From Botryosphaeria dothidea (Eukaryota; Ascomycota; Dothideomycetes; Botryosphaeriales; Botryosphaeriaceae): a stretch of 64,000 nucleotides of DNA. Position 1 is the first letter of the stretch; the number at the start of each line of letters is the position of its first letter. The stretch spans positions 1,426,001 through 1,490,000 of the forward strand of contig WWBZ02000062.1 of the NCBI GenBank assembly GCA_011503125.2, in the 5' to 3' direction. Of this stretch, positions 22,229 to 34,845 are shown in pieces. Both the position numbers and the translations under genes were made by a program. The notes under the pieces are model-generated. The model worked only from the letters and a program-made list of their open reading frames with translations. It did no database searches and was not told where the DNA came from.

Positions 22229-23086
22229 ATGAAGCCTGTCGTCTCCGCCCTCAACGCATGGACCTGGTACGTCCTGCTCCGCCACCGCTCCGGGCCGCTG
22301 CCGTCCCGACGACTCCGCGTCTCATCGGTGGGAGAACGGCATCGGTTATAAGCGCAATAGGTCTTGGGAGCTATGATCACAGAACACCAGCCGCTGACTG
22401 CGATGTCTTTTCTACAGCATTGTCGTGTCCGTCTTCGCCATCGTCATCCTGTCGGTCATTGGGTCGTTGTTTAAGGTGCGTTGATACTACTTCTCGGTTG
22501 CACATCCAGCGCCGATCCCCGACTTTGTCCACACATACGCATCTTGGTTCAGTAGCACGAGCATGGGATCGGCCTTTATCTGCATGGATAGAGGCATGGA
22601 CAATAGGCTATTGTTGGGATCACTCGAGGGCTCCCAACTGGCGTCATGTCGCCCGTTGCGAAGCTGACAGCTTTCCGTCACCCACGTTGCGCCGCAAAGC
22701 TCAGCCGTAGCGCCACGGTCATCAACTACCACCACCCACCTTCCTCCTTCTTTCCTACATCTTCTCCTATACCCACCCAAAAATGGAAGAGCAATCGCTA
22801 ACCCTGCATGTCTGACAGTCCAACAACCATATCATGACCGGCTCGACCGAAGACCCGGAGGACGGCAAGGCCGTCGCAGGCGCCGTCTTCGGAGCCGTTG
22901 CCGTCTACGGTGTGCGTATACCCCGCCATTCCCGTCCGCGGATAACCACATTCCTCCGGTAGCCTACACAAATGAAGGAATGCGCGCACTGACGATGATG
23001 CCTTTTAGGTCTTCCTCATATTCTGCGCTGGCCAGGCGTTCCTGCACATCCGCGAGAGCAGGCGTGGCGCGATCGCGCTGTCGTAA
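22229..23086 (+). CDS. V-type ATPase membrane subunit f (RNASEK/Ypr170w-b family)
   Basis: Small four-exon gene: 22229-22266, 22418-22475, 22819-22911 and 23009-23086, all introns GT-AG, product 88 residues (yeast subunit f is about the same size). The start MKPVVSALNAWTW, a first membrane helix (IVVSVFAIVILSVIGSLF), the conserved loop GSTEDPEDGKAVAGAVFG and a second helix (VFLIFCAGQAFLHI) match the family in order. The loop with DPEDG is the best signature. The protein sits in the Vo c-ring region of the proton pump in vacuole and Golgi membranes. Each exon is too short to stand out alone. The exon phases agree, and no other reading of the region makes sense. Confidence 0.85.
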
Positions 23087-23315
23087 ACTCCTTCGTCCGT
23101 ACACCTTCTTTGCGACCATGGAAGCATAGAGCCGATATGTTTGTGATCACGATTTGAGGTGATGGTCTCCGCTACGACAAGTTAGAAGGAGAAGCATACT
23201 GAGAAGGAAATGCGGGGGATGAGGGAAGATTAAATGAACTTTGGCATTCTTTCCAAGAAGTCCGGACTGGAAAGAGGGCCGGTCTTGCGAGAGAAGAAGA
23301 AATGAAACGTAAACA

Positions 23316-23367
<52 letters not shown>

Positions 23368-24423
23368 TTCATACTATTATCCTCACCTATACCAGCGGCG
23401 AGAGACATATTTTTGGACATTCTGGGCGTTCCTATTCTCCAACGTCTTCAATGTTCTTTGTTGGGTTAGGCTTCGAATGCTTGGCGCAAAAGGAAATTCT
23501 CTTCTTCGTTTTCGAAAGCTCGTGTTGGGAAGATGGGATGGGCGTAATTCTTGTTTTAGAAAAAGAATCTCTCCAGGAGGGCATTCTTCAGCGGGTTGCT
23601 ACGTTTGTTCGAATAGGGCTATAGTGTTCTTGTCTGTGTGAGTGAATGCGAGAGCTATAACAAAATGATTGGTTCCCTGAGGCCAATCAAATATTGCTGC
23701 CTCAGGCCAGCGTTATGTAGCATGCGGCTCTTCGGGGACCAGACAACACTGCCTCAACGACTCGGCTCCTGTAGCTGCGCCCTCTCTTCTCAAGCTGCAA
23801 AAATTTGAGGGCGTCCGCGAGAAAATGTTGCCTGAATCAGGCAACATTTTCGGGCAACTTTGTCGTCTATTTCAACACTTAGAGAGAACATGAAAGGCCA
23901 TTTCCACACCTTCCCACAATTATTTCTCACTCCTCTCCTACTCCACTACGGTAGTTATCCATAGCCTATGTAAGGAAAGAAGACATGCACAGCCCTTTTA
24001 TGTCTTGTCAACACCACCTGCCGAAGCACAGGATAACAGCTTTCTAACGTCTTCTCGTGAACAATGCGTATTAATTCCATACTAGCTTCCGGATATCACC
24101 GCTCACCTCCATAGAGAGAAGCGTGCGCCCAAAACGAGAAGATTCGCAAGAGAAAGGCTAAAAGGCTTGAAAAGAAGAAGAAGAAACCATTAACACCAAC
24201 CCAATGCTAGCCTGGTGGTTCTGTGATATCATCCCGACCATGCACTCAACACACATTCAAAAATTCGCTTCACTCCTCCTAACGCCAGATCCAGCCCAGC
24301 GACGAAAGCAAATCCCGTTTGTACAGACCCTAAAAGAGGCTTTGCCGTGTCGCGTCATGTACGAGACCGAGAACCCGATTCCCTCCTCTTTCCTGAGCTT
24401 CGTCCGTGAAATTATCCTTTTTT
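23087..24423. other. Intergenic with CA microsatellite
   Basis: Contains the 3' flanks of two convergent genes. Short frames are mostly simple sequence or unrecognisable. A small perfect inverted repeat (GTTGCCTGA…TCAGGCAAC) lies near 23828-23847 and may form a hairpin. Confidence 0.4.
23321..23366. repeat. (CA)n microsatellite
   Basis: About 23 uninterrupted CA dinucleotides. Open frames across it (Cys-Val repeats on the other strand) are artefacts. Confidence 0.9.
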
Positions 24424-25913
24424 TTAAAACCTAATCTCGTAATTTCCGGCGCGCGTCATATACCGCACCCACTTGACGCTGCTGTAATTACTCTTTTCGA
24501 AAACCTTCAGGTATCTGACCAACAAGCCGCTGCTCGTGAACATGAGCAGCGAGAAGCTCAAGCTCAGCGGCGGCCGGCTCCACGCTTTCTGGTTCGTCAT
24601 GCTAGTCAGGGTCGCCTCGGCGCTGAGCACGTACTCGCTCTGGCCGGTGAAACGGGGAATCTTCCAGACGATGTTGTTGTGCTCGGGCTCGTACTTGGCC
24701 TTCCCCTGGCTGGTGCGCGAGCTGATGTTGGCGGTGTTGAGCGGCGTCGGGATGCGCACGACGACGTTGGTGGCAAAGAGCTTGGAGCCGTAGTTGGCGC
24801 GGATGGCGATGCTGTACTCGACCTTGGTCTTGCCGACCTCGTTGACGATGGCGTGCACCTTGAAGGGCAGGTTGACGTTCTCCGTCGCGCGGTACCGCAT
24901 CAGCTCGAACTCGCCGTCCGGCGGCACGAAGCTGATGATGCGGTCCGTGTCGAACTTGCCCAGCTTCACGCACTGGTGGAACTGGCAGTCCTCGAGCGTG
25001 ACGGAGCCCGCGGCGGCGCGCGTGGCCTTGGTGCCGGCGCGGTTGCCGGAGGGAGTGGACAGGCTGTCCTCGCCGAGCGTGAGCCGGTCGTTCAGGCCGA
25101 ACTTGCATTCGGGCGTGCCGGAAAGGTAGGCTCGCATGACGATCTGCCCGTTGACGTCGGCGCGGAGGACGGTGCCCGTTGCGGACATGAGGAGGTTCAC
25201 GTCTTCGATAACATCTACGAAGGCTTCGTTCTTGCGGTATTTGATGTCGGCTCGTCGCCAGGAGAGCGCGCCGGTGGCCTGCATGGTAATCTTGGACGAG
25301 TCCTCCTGCAGGTGTTGTCAGCCACCTGCGTCAAACGGATTGTTTTTGTAGCGCATACCATTGCCCGTTCCGACTTGACTCCCTCCGTCGTGATGTACAT
25401 CTTCAGCGTCTCTGTTTCGGTGTTCTGCGGGTATCCGAAATCAAGAATCTCTGTTCCGCGTGTCAGCCTGATGTGCCCCGCCTCCTTTCGATGGAATTAT
25501 GGCTCCCGGATGCATACCGTCTAGCAGCTCGTAGACCAGAACGAAGTTGTTCTTGACGGCCTCCTCGTCAAACTTGCCGAAGTAGGCCTTACCCAGGCCG
25601 ACCAGGCGGTACAGGAACTCGAAGACCAGGGCGGCATTGGCATTGCTCTTGGTGACGGCGACCAGATAGATGTTCTCGTGTTTCACATGGCTGAAGGTGG
25701 TGGAGCCGAGGGTGAGGATGGGTGAGCGGACCTGAGCATTGCTGATCACCTGGATGCGGAAGACGTCGGCCAGGCGCGGGCGGCAGTCGTTGCGAAAGGC
25801 GCGGAAGATGAGGTTCTCGCCCTTTTGGTTGAAGATGAGAATGCCGGAAAGCCTGCGCGGATGGGTATTAGCTAGCTGGGCGATTGCGCCGCGGCGAACG
25901 GGGCGACGCACAT
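24424..25913 (-). CDS. APM4: AP-2 complex mu subunit (clathrin adaptor)
   Basis: Medium chain of the plasma-membrane clathrin adaptor that recognises cargo tyrosine signals and PIP2. Four exons: 25913-25912, 25852-25518, 25450-25359 and 25305-24424, giving 436 residues (human AP2M1 is 435). The longin-like N-terminus (GILIFNQKGENLIFRAFR) and the mu-homology domain (QATGALSWRRADIKYRKNEAFVDVIEDV, then FHQCVKLGKFD, FVPPDGEFELMRYR, VRIPTPLNTANIS, KWVRYMTRAGNYEIRF) are complete. The canonical start Met-Leu-Ser-Gly can only be made if the ATG is split: AT at 25913-25912, a 59-base intron (GTGCGT…GCGCAG), then G at 25852. AP-2 rather than AP-1 is favoured by FHQCVKL and the C-terminus. Confidence 0.9.
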
Positions 25914-26330
25914 TATCACGAGCGCGGCACGAGCAGAGGGAAGGAGGGAGGATGTTGGGTAGAGGGAGAATCGAGGGGTGATGGTGATTACAATAATCCG
26001 GGGCGGAGCGGAGCAGGGATCAACGTGGATCCCACCCACAGCGCGCGCAGCCCGCCCGCCAACCAGCCGTCCATCCTCTCGGCACGAGCACATCTTGAAG
26101 TTTATCTCAGCCCAATTCTTATTGCTGTTTGCGGGTATTCGGGATAACAGAGCCAGAACCGCCATGTTGCCGCCAATCTAAAATAACTGTACAACGGCGA
26201 GCAAAATCGCCGCCGGAGATAACGCAGGTACAACCGCTAGAAATCCCAAGCTGTGCTCCGGCATTAGAACCACTTCAATCCAGTCCTTCCCCCCACCCTG
26301 CATGCCATTTCCGTCCCGTCCGCGATCGGT
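25914..26330. other. Intergenic between AP-2 mu and succinyl-CoA ligase alpha
   Basis: 417 bases holding the 5' side of AP-2 mu and the 3' side of LSC1, which run in the same direction. Nothing else seen. Confidence 0.4.
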
Positions 26331-27526
26331 TTATATCAGGTCACGCTTGACGAACTCGGCGTGCAAAGCCTTGCCAAGAGCAGCCGGACTCCGCTCGACG
26401 ACGACGCCCGCAGCCTCCAGAGCAGTGATCTTGGAGTTAGCATCACCCTTGCCGCCGCTGACGATGGCACCTGTTTGAATTAGATGCAGCCCCGTTGATT
26501 TGACTAGTGATTCACTTACCGGCGTGACCCATGCGCCTGCCCGGGGGCGCAGAGATACCAGCAATAAAGCTGACAACGGGCTTGTTGGCCGTGTTGTTGG
26601 CCTTCAGGAAGTCCGCAGCATCCTCCTCGGCGCTGCCACCAATCTCACCAATCATGATGATGCCGTCCGTCTCCTCGTCCTGCAGGAAGATCTTAAGGCA
26701 GTCGATGAAGTTGGTGCCAGAGAAGGGGTCACCGCCAATACCGACGACGAGCGACTGACCAAGGCCGGTCTGGGTGGTCTGGTTGACGGCCTCGTATGTA
26801 AGGGTACCCGAGCGCGAGACGATACCGACGCGGCCGCGCTTGTGGATGAAACCGGGCATGATACCGATCTTGCATTGACCCTGCTCCAGCTGTCAGATAT
26901 GGCCCTCCTAGCTCGAGATTGCGGATAATTACCGGAGCAATGATACCGGGGCAGTTGGGGCCCAGCATGCGCGTCTTGCTCTGGGTCTTGAGCATGTCGG
27001 TGATGCGGACCATGTCGTGCTGCGGGATACCCTCGGTGATGGTCACAACGAGAGGAACCTCGGCGGCGATGGCCTCCTCGATACTGGCAGCAGCAAGCGG
27101 CGGGGGAACGAAGATGGCAGAGGCATCGGCGCCGGTGGCCTTGCGGGCTTCTTCAACATTTTTGAAGACAGGCTTGCCCAAGTGCTCGCTTCCAGCCTTC
27201 TTGGGGTTGGTACCACCGACGACGTTGGTGCCTTCATTATTGTATCAACGTGTTGCGTCCGCGACTATCGGGGCGGGTCCTGCATACCGTACTCGATGGC
27301 CTGCTGGGCGTGGAAACTGCGGGCGGATTAGCATCGCGTTGGTCGAGGATGAATGGACAGCAACGTACGTTCCCTGCCTGCCCGTGAAACCCTGGAACAG
27401 GACCTTGGTGTCCTTGTTGATGCGGAGGTTGACGTTGGTGGAAGCGTAGGGCGAGGCGGTCGAGTAGGCCTGCCTGCGGCCAGCAGCGGACAGAGCCGCT
27501 TGGACGGGACGGCGGAAAGCCTGCAT
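26331..27526 (-). CDS. LSC1: Succinyl-CoA ligase alpha subunit, mitochondrial
   Basis: TCA-cycle enzyme subunit that binds CoA and carries the phosphohistidine. Five exons: 27526-27369, 27316-27288, 27231-26933, 26880-26520 and 26470-26331. Introns are 49-56 bases, and the second exon is only 29 bases. The product of 328 residues equals the yeast protein. A basic, acid-free N-terminus ([20 protein letters not shown]) is a mitochondrial presequence. [22 protein letters not shown] is the CoA-binding start. [27 protein letters not shown] and [19 protein letters not shown] follow. [16 protein letters not shown] precedes [19 protein letters not shown], with the active-site His in GHAG. It lies head to head with ELP3, 265 bases apart. 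Confidence 0.95.
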
Positions 27527-27791
27527 GGCGGAGGATATGAAAAGGAAGAGAGGGGAGATGGAAAAAGACGGGGGTTATGAGGTAGGGTAGCTTGAATAGA
27601 GCAGCTGGGACGCGGAGGTGTTGCAAGTGCAGGGACCTACTGGAGGTTTTCATCGGCACCGCCCTGCCCAGACGCCGATGACCATCTGCACGCGCATGTG
27701 CTGCCCGCCTCGTCATGAGCTCCACCTCCACACACTTTCCACGCCCGCGCCCGCCTGCAAGGATCTGACCGCCCGACCGGCTCTGCCCACC
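27527..27791. promoter_or_regulatory. Shared promoter region of LSC1 and ELP3
   Basis: 265 bases between divergent start codons. The CACCATGGCCACC context of the ELP3 start is a good fungal initiation context. No specific operator identified. Confidence 0.4.
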
Positions 27792-29593
27792 ATGGCCACC
27801 ATGACCATGACCGAGGCGGTCCCCAAGGGCCGCCGCCTGCCCAAAAATGTTAAGCTGCCGCCCGAGAACGAGCGCTACATGCGTGCCTGCGCAGATATTG
27901 CCAGCGCGCTTATCCAGGACTATGAGGCCTCGCTGGATGGCTCCAAGCCGAAGAAGGATATCAACCTTAATGCGCTCCGCGGCCAGATGGCGAAGAAGCA
28001 CTACCTGAGCACGCAGCCGCCACTCACTGCTATTATCGCCGCCGTGCCCGAGCATTATAAGAAATATATCCTACCTAAGCTCATAGCAAAGCCAATCCGT
28101 ATGTTGCTACGAAACACTTTTTTGCTGGGTTTACGTGCTGAGAATTCGCAGGCACGTCTTCAGGAATCGCCGTGGTGGCGGTTATGTGTAAGCCTCACCG
28201 TTGCCCTCACATTTCCTACACCGGTAATATTTGCGTTTACTGCCCTGGCGGGCCTGATTCCGACTTCGAATACTCGACCCAGTCATACACCGGCTATGAG
28301 CCCACATCAATGCGTGCTATCCGCGCGAGATACGATCCGTACGAGCAGGCGCGGGGCAGAGTCGACCAAATCAAGGCGCTGGGACATAGCGTGGACAAAG
28401 TGGAGTACATTATCATGGGCGGCACTTTCATGTCGTTGCCAGAGAGCTACAGAGACGAATTTATCTCGCAACTACACAATGCGCTGAGTGGATACCAGAC
28501 CACCAACGTGGACGAGGCTGTGATGGCAGGCGAGATGAGCAACGTCAAGTGTGTGGGCATCACAATCGAGACCAGGCCTGACTACTGCCTGGACCAACAC
28601 CTGAGCGCGATGCTGCGGTACGGCTGTACGCGTCTGGAAATCGGCGTGCAGAGTCTCTACGAGGATGTGGCGCGCGACACCAACCGCGGCCACACCGTCG
28701 CCGCCGTGGCCGAGACGTTCAAGTTGGCAAAAGATGCCGGCTTCAAGGTCGTCTCGCACATGATGCCCGACCTTCCCAACGTCGGCATGGAGCGCGACCT
28801 CGACCAGTTCCGCGAGTATTTCGAGAATCCCGCCTTCCGCACCGACGGCCTGAAGATCTACCCAACGCTCGTCATCCGCGGAACGGGTCTGTACGAGCTG
28901 TGGCGGACGGGCCGCTACAAGAACTACACTCCCAACGCCCTAATCGATCTGGTTGCGCGTATCCTCGCTCTCGTCCCACCGTGGACCCGCATCTACCGCG
29001 TGCAGCGCGATATCCCTATGCCGCTCGTCACTGCCGGTGTTGAGAACGGCAACTTACGTGAGCTGGCCCTTGCCCGTATGAAGGACTTCGGCACCACCTG
29101 CCGCGACGTCCGCACGCGCGAGGTCGGTATCAACGAGGTCAAAAACAAGATCCGCCCCAGTCAGGTCGAGCTCGTGCGTAGGGACTACGTCGCCAACGGC
29201 GGCTGGGAGACGTTCCTGGCATACGAGGACCCGAAGCAGGATATTCTGATCGGTTTGCTGCGTCTAAGGAAGCTCAGCAACACACACACGTTCCGCTCGG
29301 AGTTGACGGGACAGCCTACGAGTATGGTGCGTGAGCTTCACGTTTACGGTACCGCTGTACCGATGCATGGACGTGATCCGAAGAAGTTCCAGCATCAGGG
29401 GTACGGCACGCTGTTGATGGAGGAGGCGGAGAGAATTGCGAGGGAGGAGCATGGAAGTAAGAAGATCAGTGTTATCTCGGGTGTTGGTGTGAGAGATTAC
29501 TACCGGAAGCTGGGATACTGGTTGGACAACGGCATCTACATGTCGAAGTGGCTTGATCAATACGGCGAGGACGACAGCAGTGACGAGGAATGA
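27792..29593 (+). CDS. ELP3: Elongator complex catalytic subunit 3 (tRNA uridine carboxymethyl/acetyl transferase)
   Basis: Catalytic subunit of Elongator, which modifies wobble uridine-34 in tRNA. Two exons, 27792-28098 and 28152-29593, with a 53-base intron (GTATGT…CGCAG), give 582 residues. The radical-SAM part shows [19 protein letters not shown] with its cysteine cluster near residues 115-135, then [10 protein letters not shown] and the [10 protein letters not shown] block. The C-terminal GNAT acetyltransferase domain has [17 protein letters not shown] (acetyl-CoA loop) and [11 protein letters not shown]. The tail is acidic (DDSSDEE). Slightly longer than yeast Elp3 (557) because of the N-terminus. 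Essentially certain. Confidence 0.96.
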
Positions 29594-30184
29594 AGAAAGT
29601 CCACTGTTGAGAGGCGGTGTTGGTGCATTCACGGGCGTTCAGGGTGGTATGCATAAGGAAAGCTCACTATATCGGATCGGACCACCAAAAAGGCATGGGT
29701 AAATAGACAGTGTGACGATATCAATGAAGTGTCTGCCGTCTCGGCAGATAACCTGAATTAGCTGAGGATAGAACCAGATGAAAGTGACCAAAAGTCACAA
29801 ATGAGCAAGGTCTCGAAGCTGAAGTACGTAAAATACTCACGCAGCAGACGCCCCCACAAGAACATTCGCTAATTAATCCTATCTGAAGCTGGTGTGGCTT
29901 CCATCACGTGGCGCTTAAGCATCCCTGCAAGTTCAACAGCAACCGACCTGACTTCAGCCCGGCGAACCCCCTTCCGCCTGTAGATGCTACACTTACCCAT
30001 ACCTTCCAAAGCGCCGACAGCCGATTTGGGTGTTTCGTTGGAAGGCAGGTGAGCGCAATCTGAGTACTGACTTTCGTGCGCTCGTGCGCCAGGACATGTC
30101 TGCGTCGGTGGGGGCCGAATCACTTCGGCTTATCAGCCTTGGAGTAGCACCTGTGGGACCGGATGTCTCCGGGAGGATATTGAG
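29594..30184. other. Intergenic between ELP3 and the first NLR gene
   Basis: Holds the ELP3 3' end and the NLR promoter. A minus-strand frame at 29869-30123 has no recognisable motif and is not called. Confidence 0.4.
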
Positions 30185-33100
30185 ATGGCGTCCCAGGCCG
30201 TTTTAGCATACAGACTCCAGGGGATACCCAACGAATACGACAGGAACGGCGTCCGAGACCTCGTCTGCCGGCTCTTGAACCTTGACCTTAGGAAGGTTGT
30301 TGTTCGCTCTCTGGCTCAGCATCCGTTGAAAGATGACGAAAAGGTTGCAACCTTGTCTTTCCTGGAGATTCCCGACATACTTGAAGACCAACAGAAGGCG
30401 GCACAGTGGATGTTTGACATTTCCGACACGGATCGTGGATTCCCTTCCATCATATTAACTCTGGACACCCATTTTCAAGGATTCACCCCATTACATGGTT
30501 CCGAAGATGAGGAATGTGATATAGAGTAAGCTTGGCCTGGTATATCCCGCAATTAATATAGTATAATGAACAGTCGGCGCTAATGAAAGTGAGTCTCATC
30601 GCCCTAACCGGACTCAACGGACATGCTTTCGGCTCATTCAAAGCAAAAGGCATGGATTTCATGTGGATTCGGGATGGTTTGGCAAGAGATTTCAAGAAAT
30701 GCAGGCTTTTCATCTACGGATACGACACAAACCTGATTCAGAGCACCTCTCGTCAGACCGTTCTTGACATTGGCTCACAATTTGCTGCAAGTCTTGACCC
30801 TCTCGCCATGGCTCCACGTCCTGGCGGATTACCTGAGAGGTCTTTGATGCTTCTTGGCCATAGTCTCGGTGGACTTGTGGTCGAGCAGGTGAGATCTATT
30901 TCAAGACAACACAAATAAATTCTTGGACGAAAGTCTGTTAATTACCAGGTGACTGATCCGTTGTTTAGGCTATCATTGAATCATTGAATCCATCACCCCA
31001 CCACTTCAAGAAAGGCCGAGGATCTCTTCTTGACCGAATTAAAGGCATACTACTTTTCGGAGTCCCTCACAAGGGCATGTCCACAGATGCTTTGATTACC
31101 ATGGTTCAACAACAGCCAAATAGAGAACTCATCTCGAGCCTTAGCCCCGACTCTGACTTTCTGCGTCTTCATCATATAAGATTCAAACAAGCACGCTCAA
31201 AGATGAGGAAGTCCACTGTCATCGCGTTCTTTGAGACTGAAGAAACCCCTACAATAGCTAATGTATGCTCCCTGGTCTGAAGTGTCTACATTAATCTGAA
31301 AAGCAGTACAGATTTCCGGAAGATGGGTGATGTCTGGCCCGTCGACTCTTCTAGTCGCTAAGACATCCGCTACATCAGTTGCGGACACATCCATCTCAAT
31401 CAACCACGATCATTCTGGAATGGTCAAATTTCGCCCTCACAGTGCTGATTACGATCGTGTACTCTCACAACTCAAGCTACTAAGAGAGAACGAACCCATT
31501 GAAGGTTTAAATCTGGGGATTCTAGAACCAAACGATGAAGAGAAAGTTGCTCTTCGTTCCTTGGGGTTTCCCGAACAGCACTGGCGCCGCGATGAAATCG
31601 AACCGGGTGAGGATACATGCAAATGGCTTACTAGTAACATCGACTTCCAGGCGTGGCTGCGCGGTTCAGAGGACAATACATTCCGGCGGTTATGGGTCCG
31701 AGGTCATCCTGGAACGGGAAAATCAGCTCTGATGAAATATGCTTGGGGCTTCCTGTGTCGTAGACATGCAGCCGACATCATCATCGTATCATACTTTTTC
31801 AGTGCCCGAGGCACTCCACTACAGAAGACCAAACTTGGATTCTGCCGCTCGGTTCTGCACCAACTTCTGGTACACTCTCCGCATATCCTCCAAGAATTCA
31901 CTCAACACTACCACAACATACGTACCGGTGCAAACGGGTCCGAACTCCGTTGGTCAGAGGGAGAGTTGCAACACCTTCTCAATCGCGCACTGGCTTCCAT
32001 GACCAAACAAGCGTACATTTTGGTGGATGCTATTGACGAGGCTGGTAAGGCAACTGCAGAAGACCTAGTCAATCGATTTCGCAAATGGACGGATTTTTCT
32101 TCGAACATTCGAATTCTTTTCTCTTGCCGGTATTATCCGCCGCTTCCCTCGATTTGTCAGCTCGTCATTTCTATTGAAAATGAAAATACCGAGGACATTG
32201 CCAAGATTGTGGGTGCCAACCTCCGCAGCGAGTTCGACGAAGATGACGCACAAACACTGGAGCGCGAAATCACTGAAAAGGCCAACGGGATGTTTCAGTG
32301 GGCTACATCGGTTTCCAATTCAGTGGTCGAAACGCGCAGAGGATTAGGGCAATCTGTTCACGTGCTCAGGGAAACGATTGGACAGCTGCCGGTGGACCTC
32401 TCGGACCTGTATGCTGCACTGTTGGACACTGTCACGGAAGCAGAGAAAGGTCAGGCGGTCAAGTTGATTCGCTGGATCCTATTTGGATTCAAGCCATTGG
32501 ATATCTGTGCACTTCAGCACGCACTAGTGACTGACGTGGATATGAGCGTCCGATGGAGCGCCCAATTTCCTGCGAGCCCTCATTATGTTGATGTGGAGAG
32601 AGCTGCCAAAACCCTTTCAAGAGGATTAGTGGAGATTCGACAACATGACGACCGGAAGATCGCACAGTTTGTTCATCAATCTGTCTCAGACTATCTCTTG
32701 CACAGAGGTGGCCTTCAAAAGCTTGACGGATCAATGGAACAGCGAGAGGTTGTCGGGAAAGCTCATTTCCAGCTATCCCGATCATGCATTCGGTATCTTC
32801 TGATGGATGATATTCAGCAGGCTGTGGCCGAGCTGGCAGGCGATCGATCCCAGCAGCCCTTACTGGCGCGTCCGAGGATCTCGAAGCAAAGATTCGAGGC
32901 AGCTTTCCCTTTATCACGATACGCGCGTCATTTCTGGTTGGCCCACACAATCCAGGTTGACATGAGCGGAACTGATCAGACGGATCTTCTGGACATCTTG
33001 CCATGGATATTCGACGAAGAGGTACCCGATATTTTCAGAATGCCTTGGATTAACCTTCCGCCTGGCCGCCGTTTCATTCCAGGCGACGGGTCTTGGGAGA

Positions 33101-34845
33101 TGCCCCTCGAACTTTTAAGGCCCATCACAAAACCCAAGGACTCTACGAAAAGATTCTTCAAGAGGGTTTATGGTGACTTCCAACTTGCTCGAATACATAG
33201 ATACATGTGGAGAACAGGTAACAGCAATGCGCTGAGAAGGCCCTTTAATATATTTGCCCTGGCCGGAGTTCGTAGTACATGGCAAGCTCTGTTGAAACAA
33301 GCTGAAGAACCCAAGGATACATCATCCGACAATCCTGACCAGCCAAGGCCGTTCCATCTCCGCAAACTTCTATTTCAGAGTCCGAGAAATTCAAACGAAG
33401 CTGCATCCATGCCTCTAGATGATTTCATGAACAAAAGAGATGCGTTCGAGAGTTCGCCCCTTGTCAATCTCATTCTCGGAAACCCAGAAATCAGGCCAGA
33501 GGACATCCCGCAAAGGCTTATGAGAGCGCATGTCAACAGCTGGTTCTTCGTCGTACCGCTTTTCCTGGCAGTTGCCCTTGCCAATATGGATCTCATTCGA
33601 GCTTTCATTGACGCTGGGGCCAAAATTCAGATTCCTAGCGATGATGGAAATTATCCACTATCAGCCTTAGAGCTCGCTGTGCAGAACGAGGACCAGAATA
33701 TCTTGCGTCTGCTGGTTGATTCCTATGGAAAGCCCTCATCACTCTACTCAGGTCAAGCATTCCACTACGCAATACAGGAAGGAAAGGAGTCGATGGTCAG
33801 GCTGTTACTCAAACTTTGCGCGCCTCTATATGGACTTGATGAGTTCATCAACGTTACGATTGATGATGAAGATCCCATCACCCCTTTGGAGACCGCCATA
33901 GAACACGGATCGGCATCAATCAGGAGGATCTTGGTGGACGCTGGTGCAAACATGGAAACCACCTCCAAAGGCAAGCCTCTCCTGCTGAAGTACGTGGAAG
34001 CCCGTAGCCCAGGAATGGTTTCGCGTCTACTCAATCTTGGAGCAAACCCCAATTACGGCCCACCAAAAGGGCCAACTCCTCTAATGAAAGCTATTTCCAA
34101 TTTGGATTCTCGAGTGGTAGATTTACTATTGCAGGACAGTCACACGGATCCGAACCTCGCCGATGAAAAGGGACTTACGGCTTTGATGCGAATATTCGAC
34201 ACCCACAATAGGAAGCCCACCAGAGGAGTCCCAAAAACATTGGATCTGTTTAAACGTTGGATATGTACGGGAAAGTTTGACATGGAAGTCAAAGACAAAC
34301 ATGGGGAGAGCTTGTTGTCAAAAGCCGTGTCCAGAGGCTTCTATGATATCGTCCACGTCTTGCTTGTTGAAGGACATGCAGACCCAAACATTCGCGACGC
34401 ATCCGCTCGAACACCATTGATGTTATCCGCTTTACTTGGCTTACTGAATATTACGGGGCTCCTCATTTCATGCGAAAGCATCGATTTGGAAGCTAAAGAC
34501 TGCTGGGGATTCACAGCGCTTTACTACGCCATCAGAAGAGGTAACACTGCTTGCGCGAACCTCATTCTGGCACACCCGAAGCTCGACATTCGGTCGGCGC
34601 AAACACATCTGGCTTCATACTTGTTCACATCCATCGTCCCGAAACGGAGTGACTTTCTGGCCTACCTATCTGATATTCAGCCCCGAGAGGTGGGGACGGC
34701 CATCGTCTCTGAGATGCATGCTCGCGCTCAAAACGAAGGGAATTCGTATGCGATCCAACGCCTGGAACTCGTCAGTCAACATCTTCGAGAAGAAGATACG
34801 GCCATGACAGATGTGTGCTGGGCAAGATCCCCTTTTGCACTCTAA
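30185..34845 (+). CDS. NLR-like protein: alpha/beta hydrolase-NACHT-ankyrin repeats
   Basis: Four exons by my reading: 30185-30515, 30590-30888, 30969-31262 and 31312-34845, about 1485 residues. The first intron needs a weak donor (GTGATA), so exon 1 is the least certain. Residues of about 120-310 are a serine-hydrolase (DUF676/lipase-like) domain with GLNGHAFGSF, IYGYDT, the nucleophile elbow GHSLGG and LLFGVPHKGM. A NACHT ATPase follows: Walker A GHPGTGKSALMKY near 440, Walker B AYILVDAIDEAG, and ILFSCRYYPP. A winged-helix-like part has IRWILFGFKPLDICALQHAL. About 1055-1480 contains ankyrin repeats (for example TPLMLSALLGLLNITGLLIS). Fungal STAND proteins of this build are thought to sense non-self and trigger a response through the N-terminal enzyme. 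Related copies are highly variable between strains. Confidence 0.88.

Noticed and set aside
23147..23420. Cys-Val repeat frames on the minus strand
   Set aside because: Translation of the CA microsatellite.
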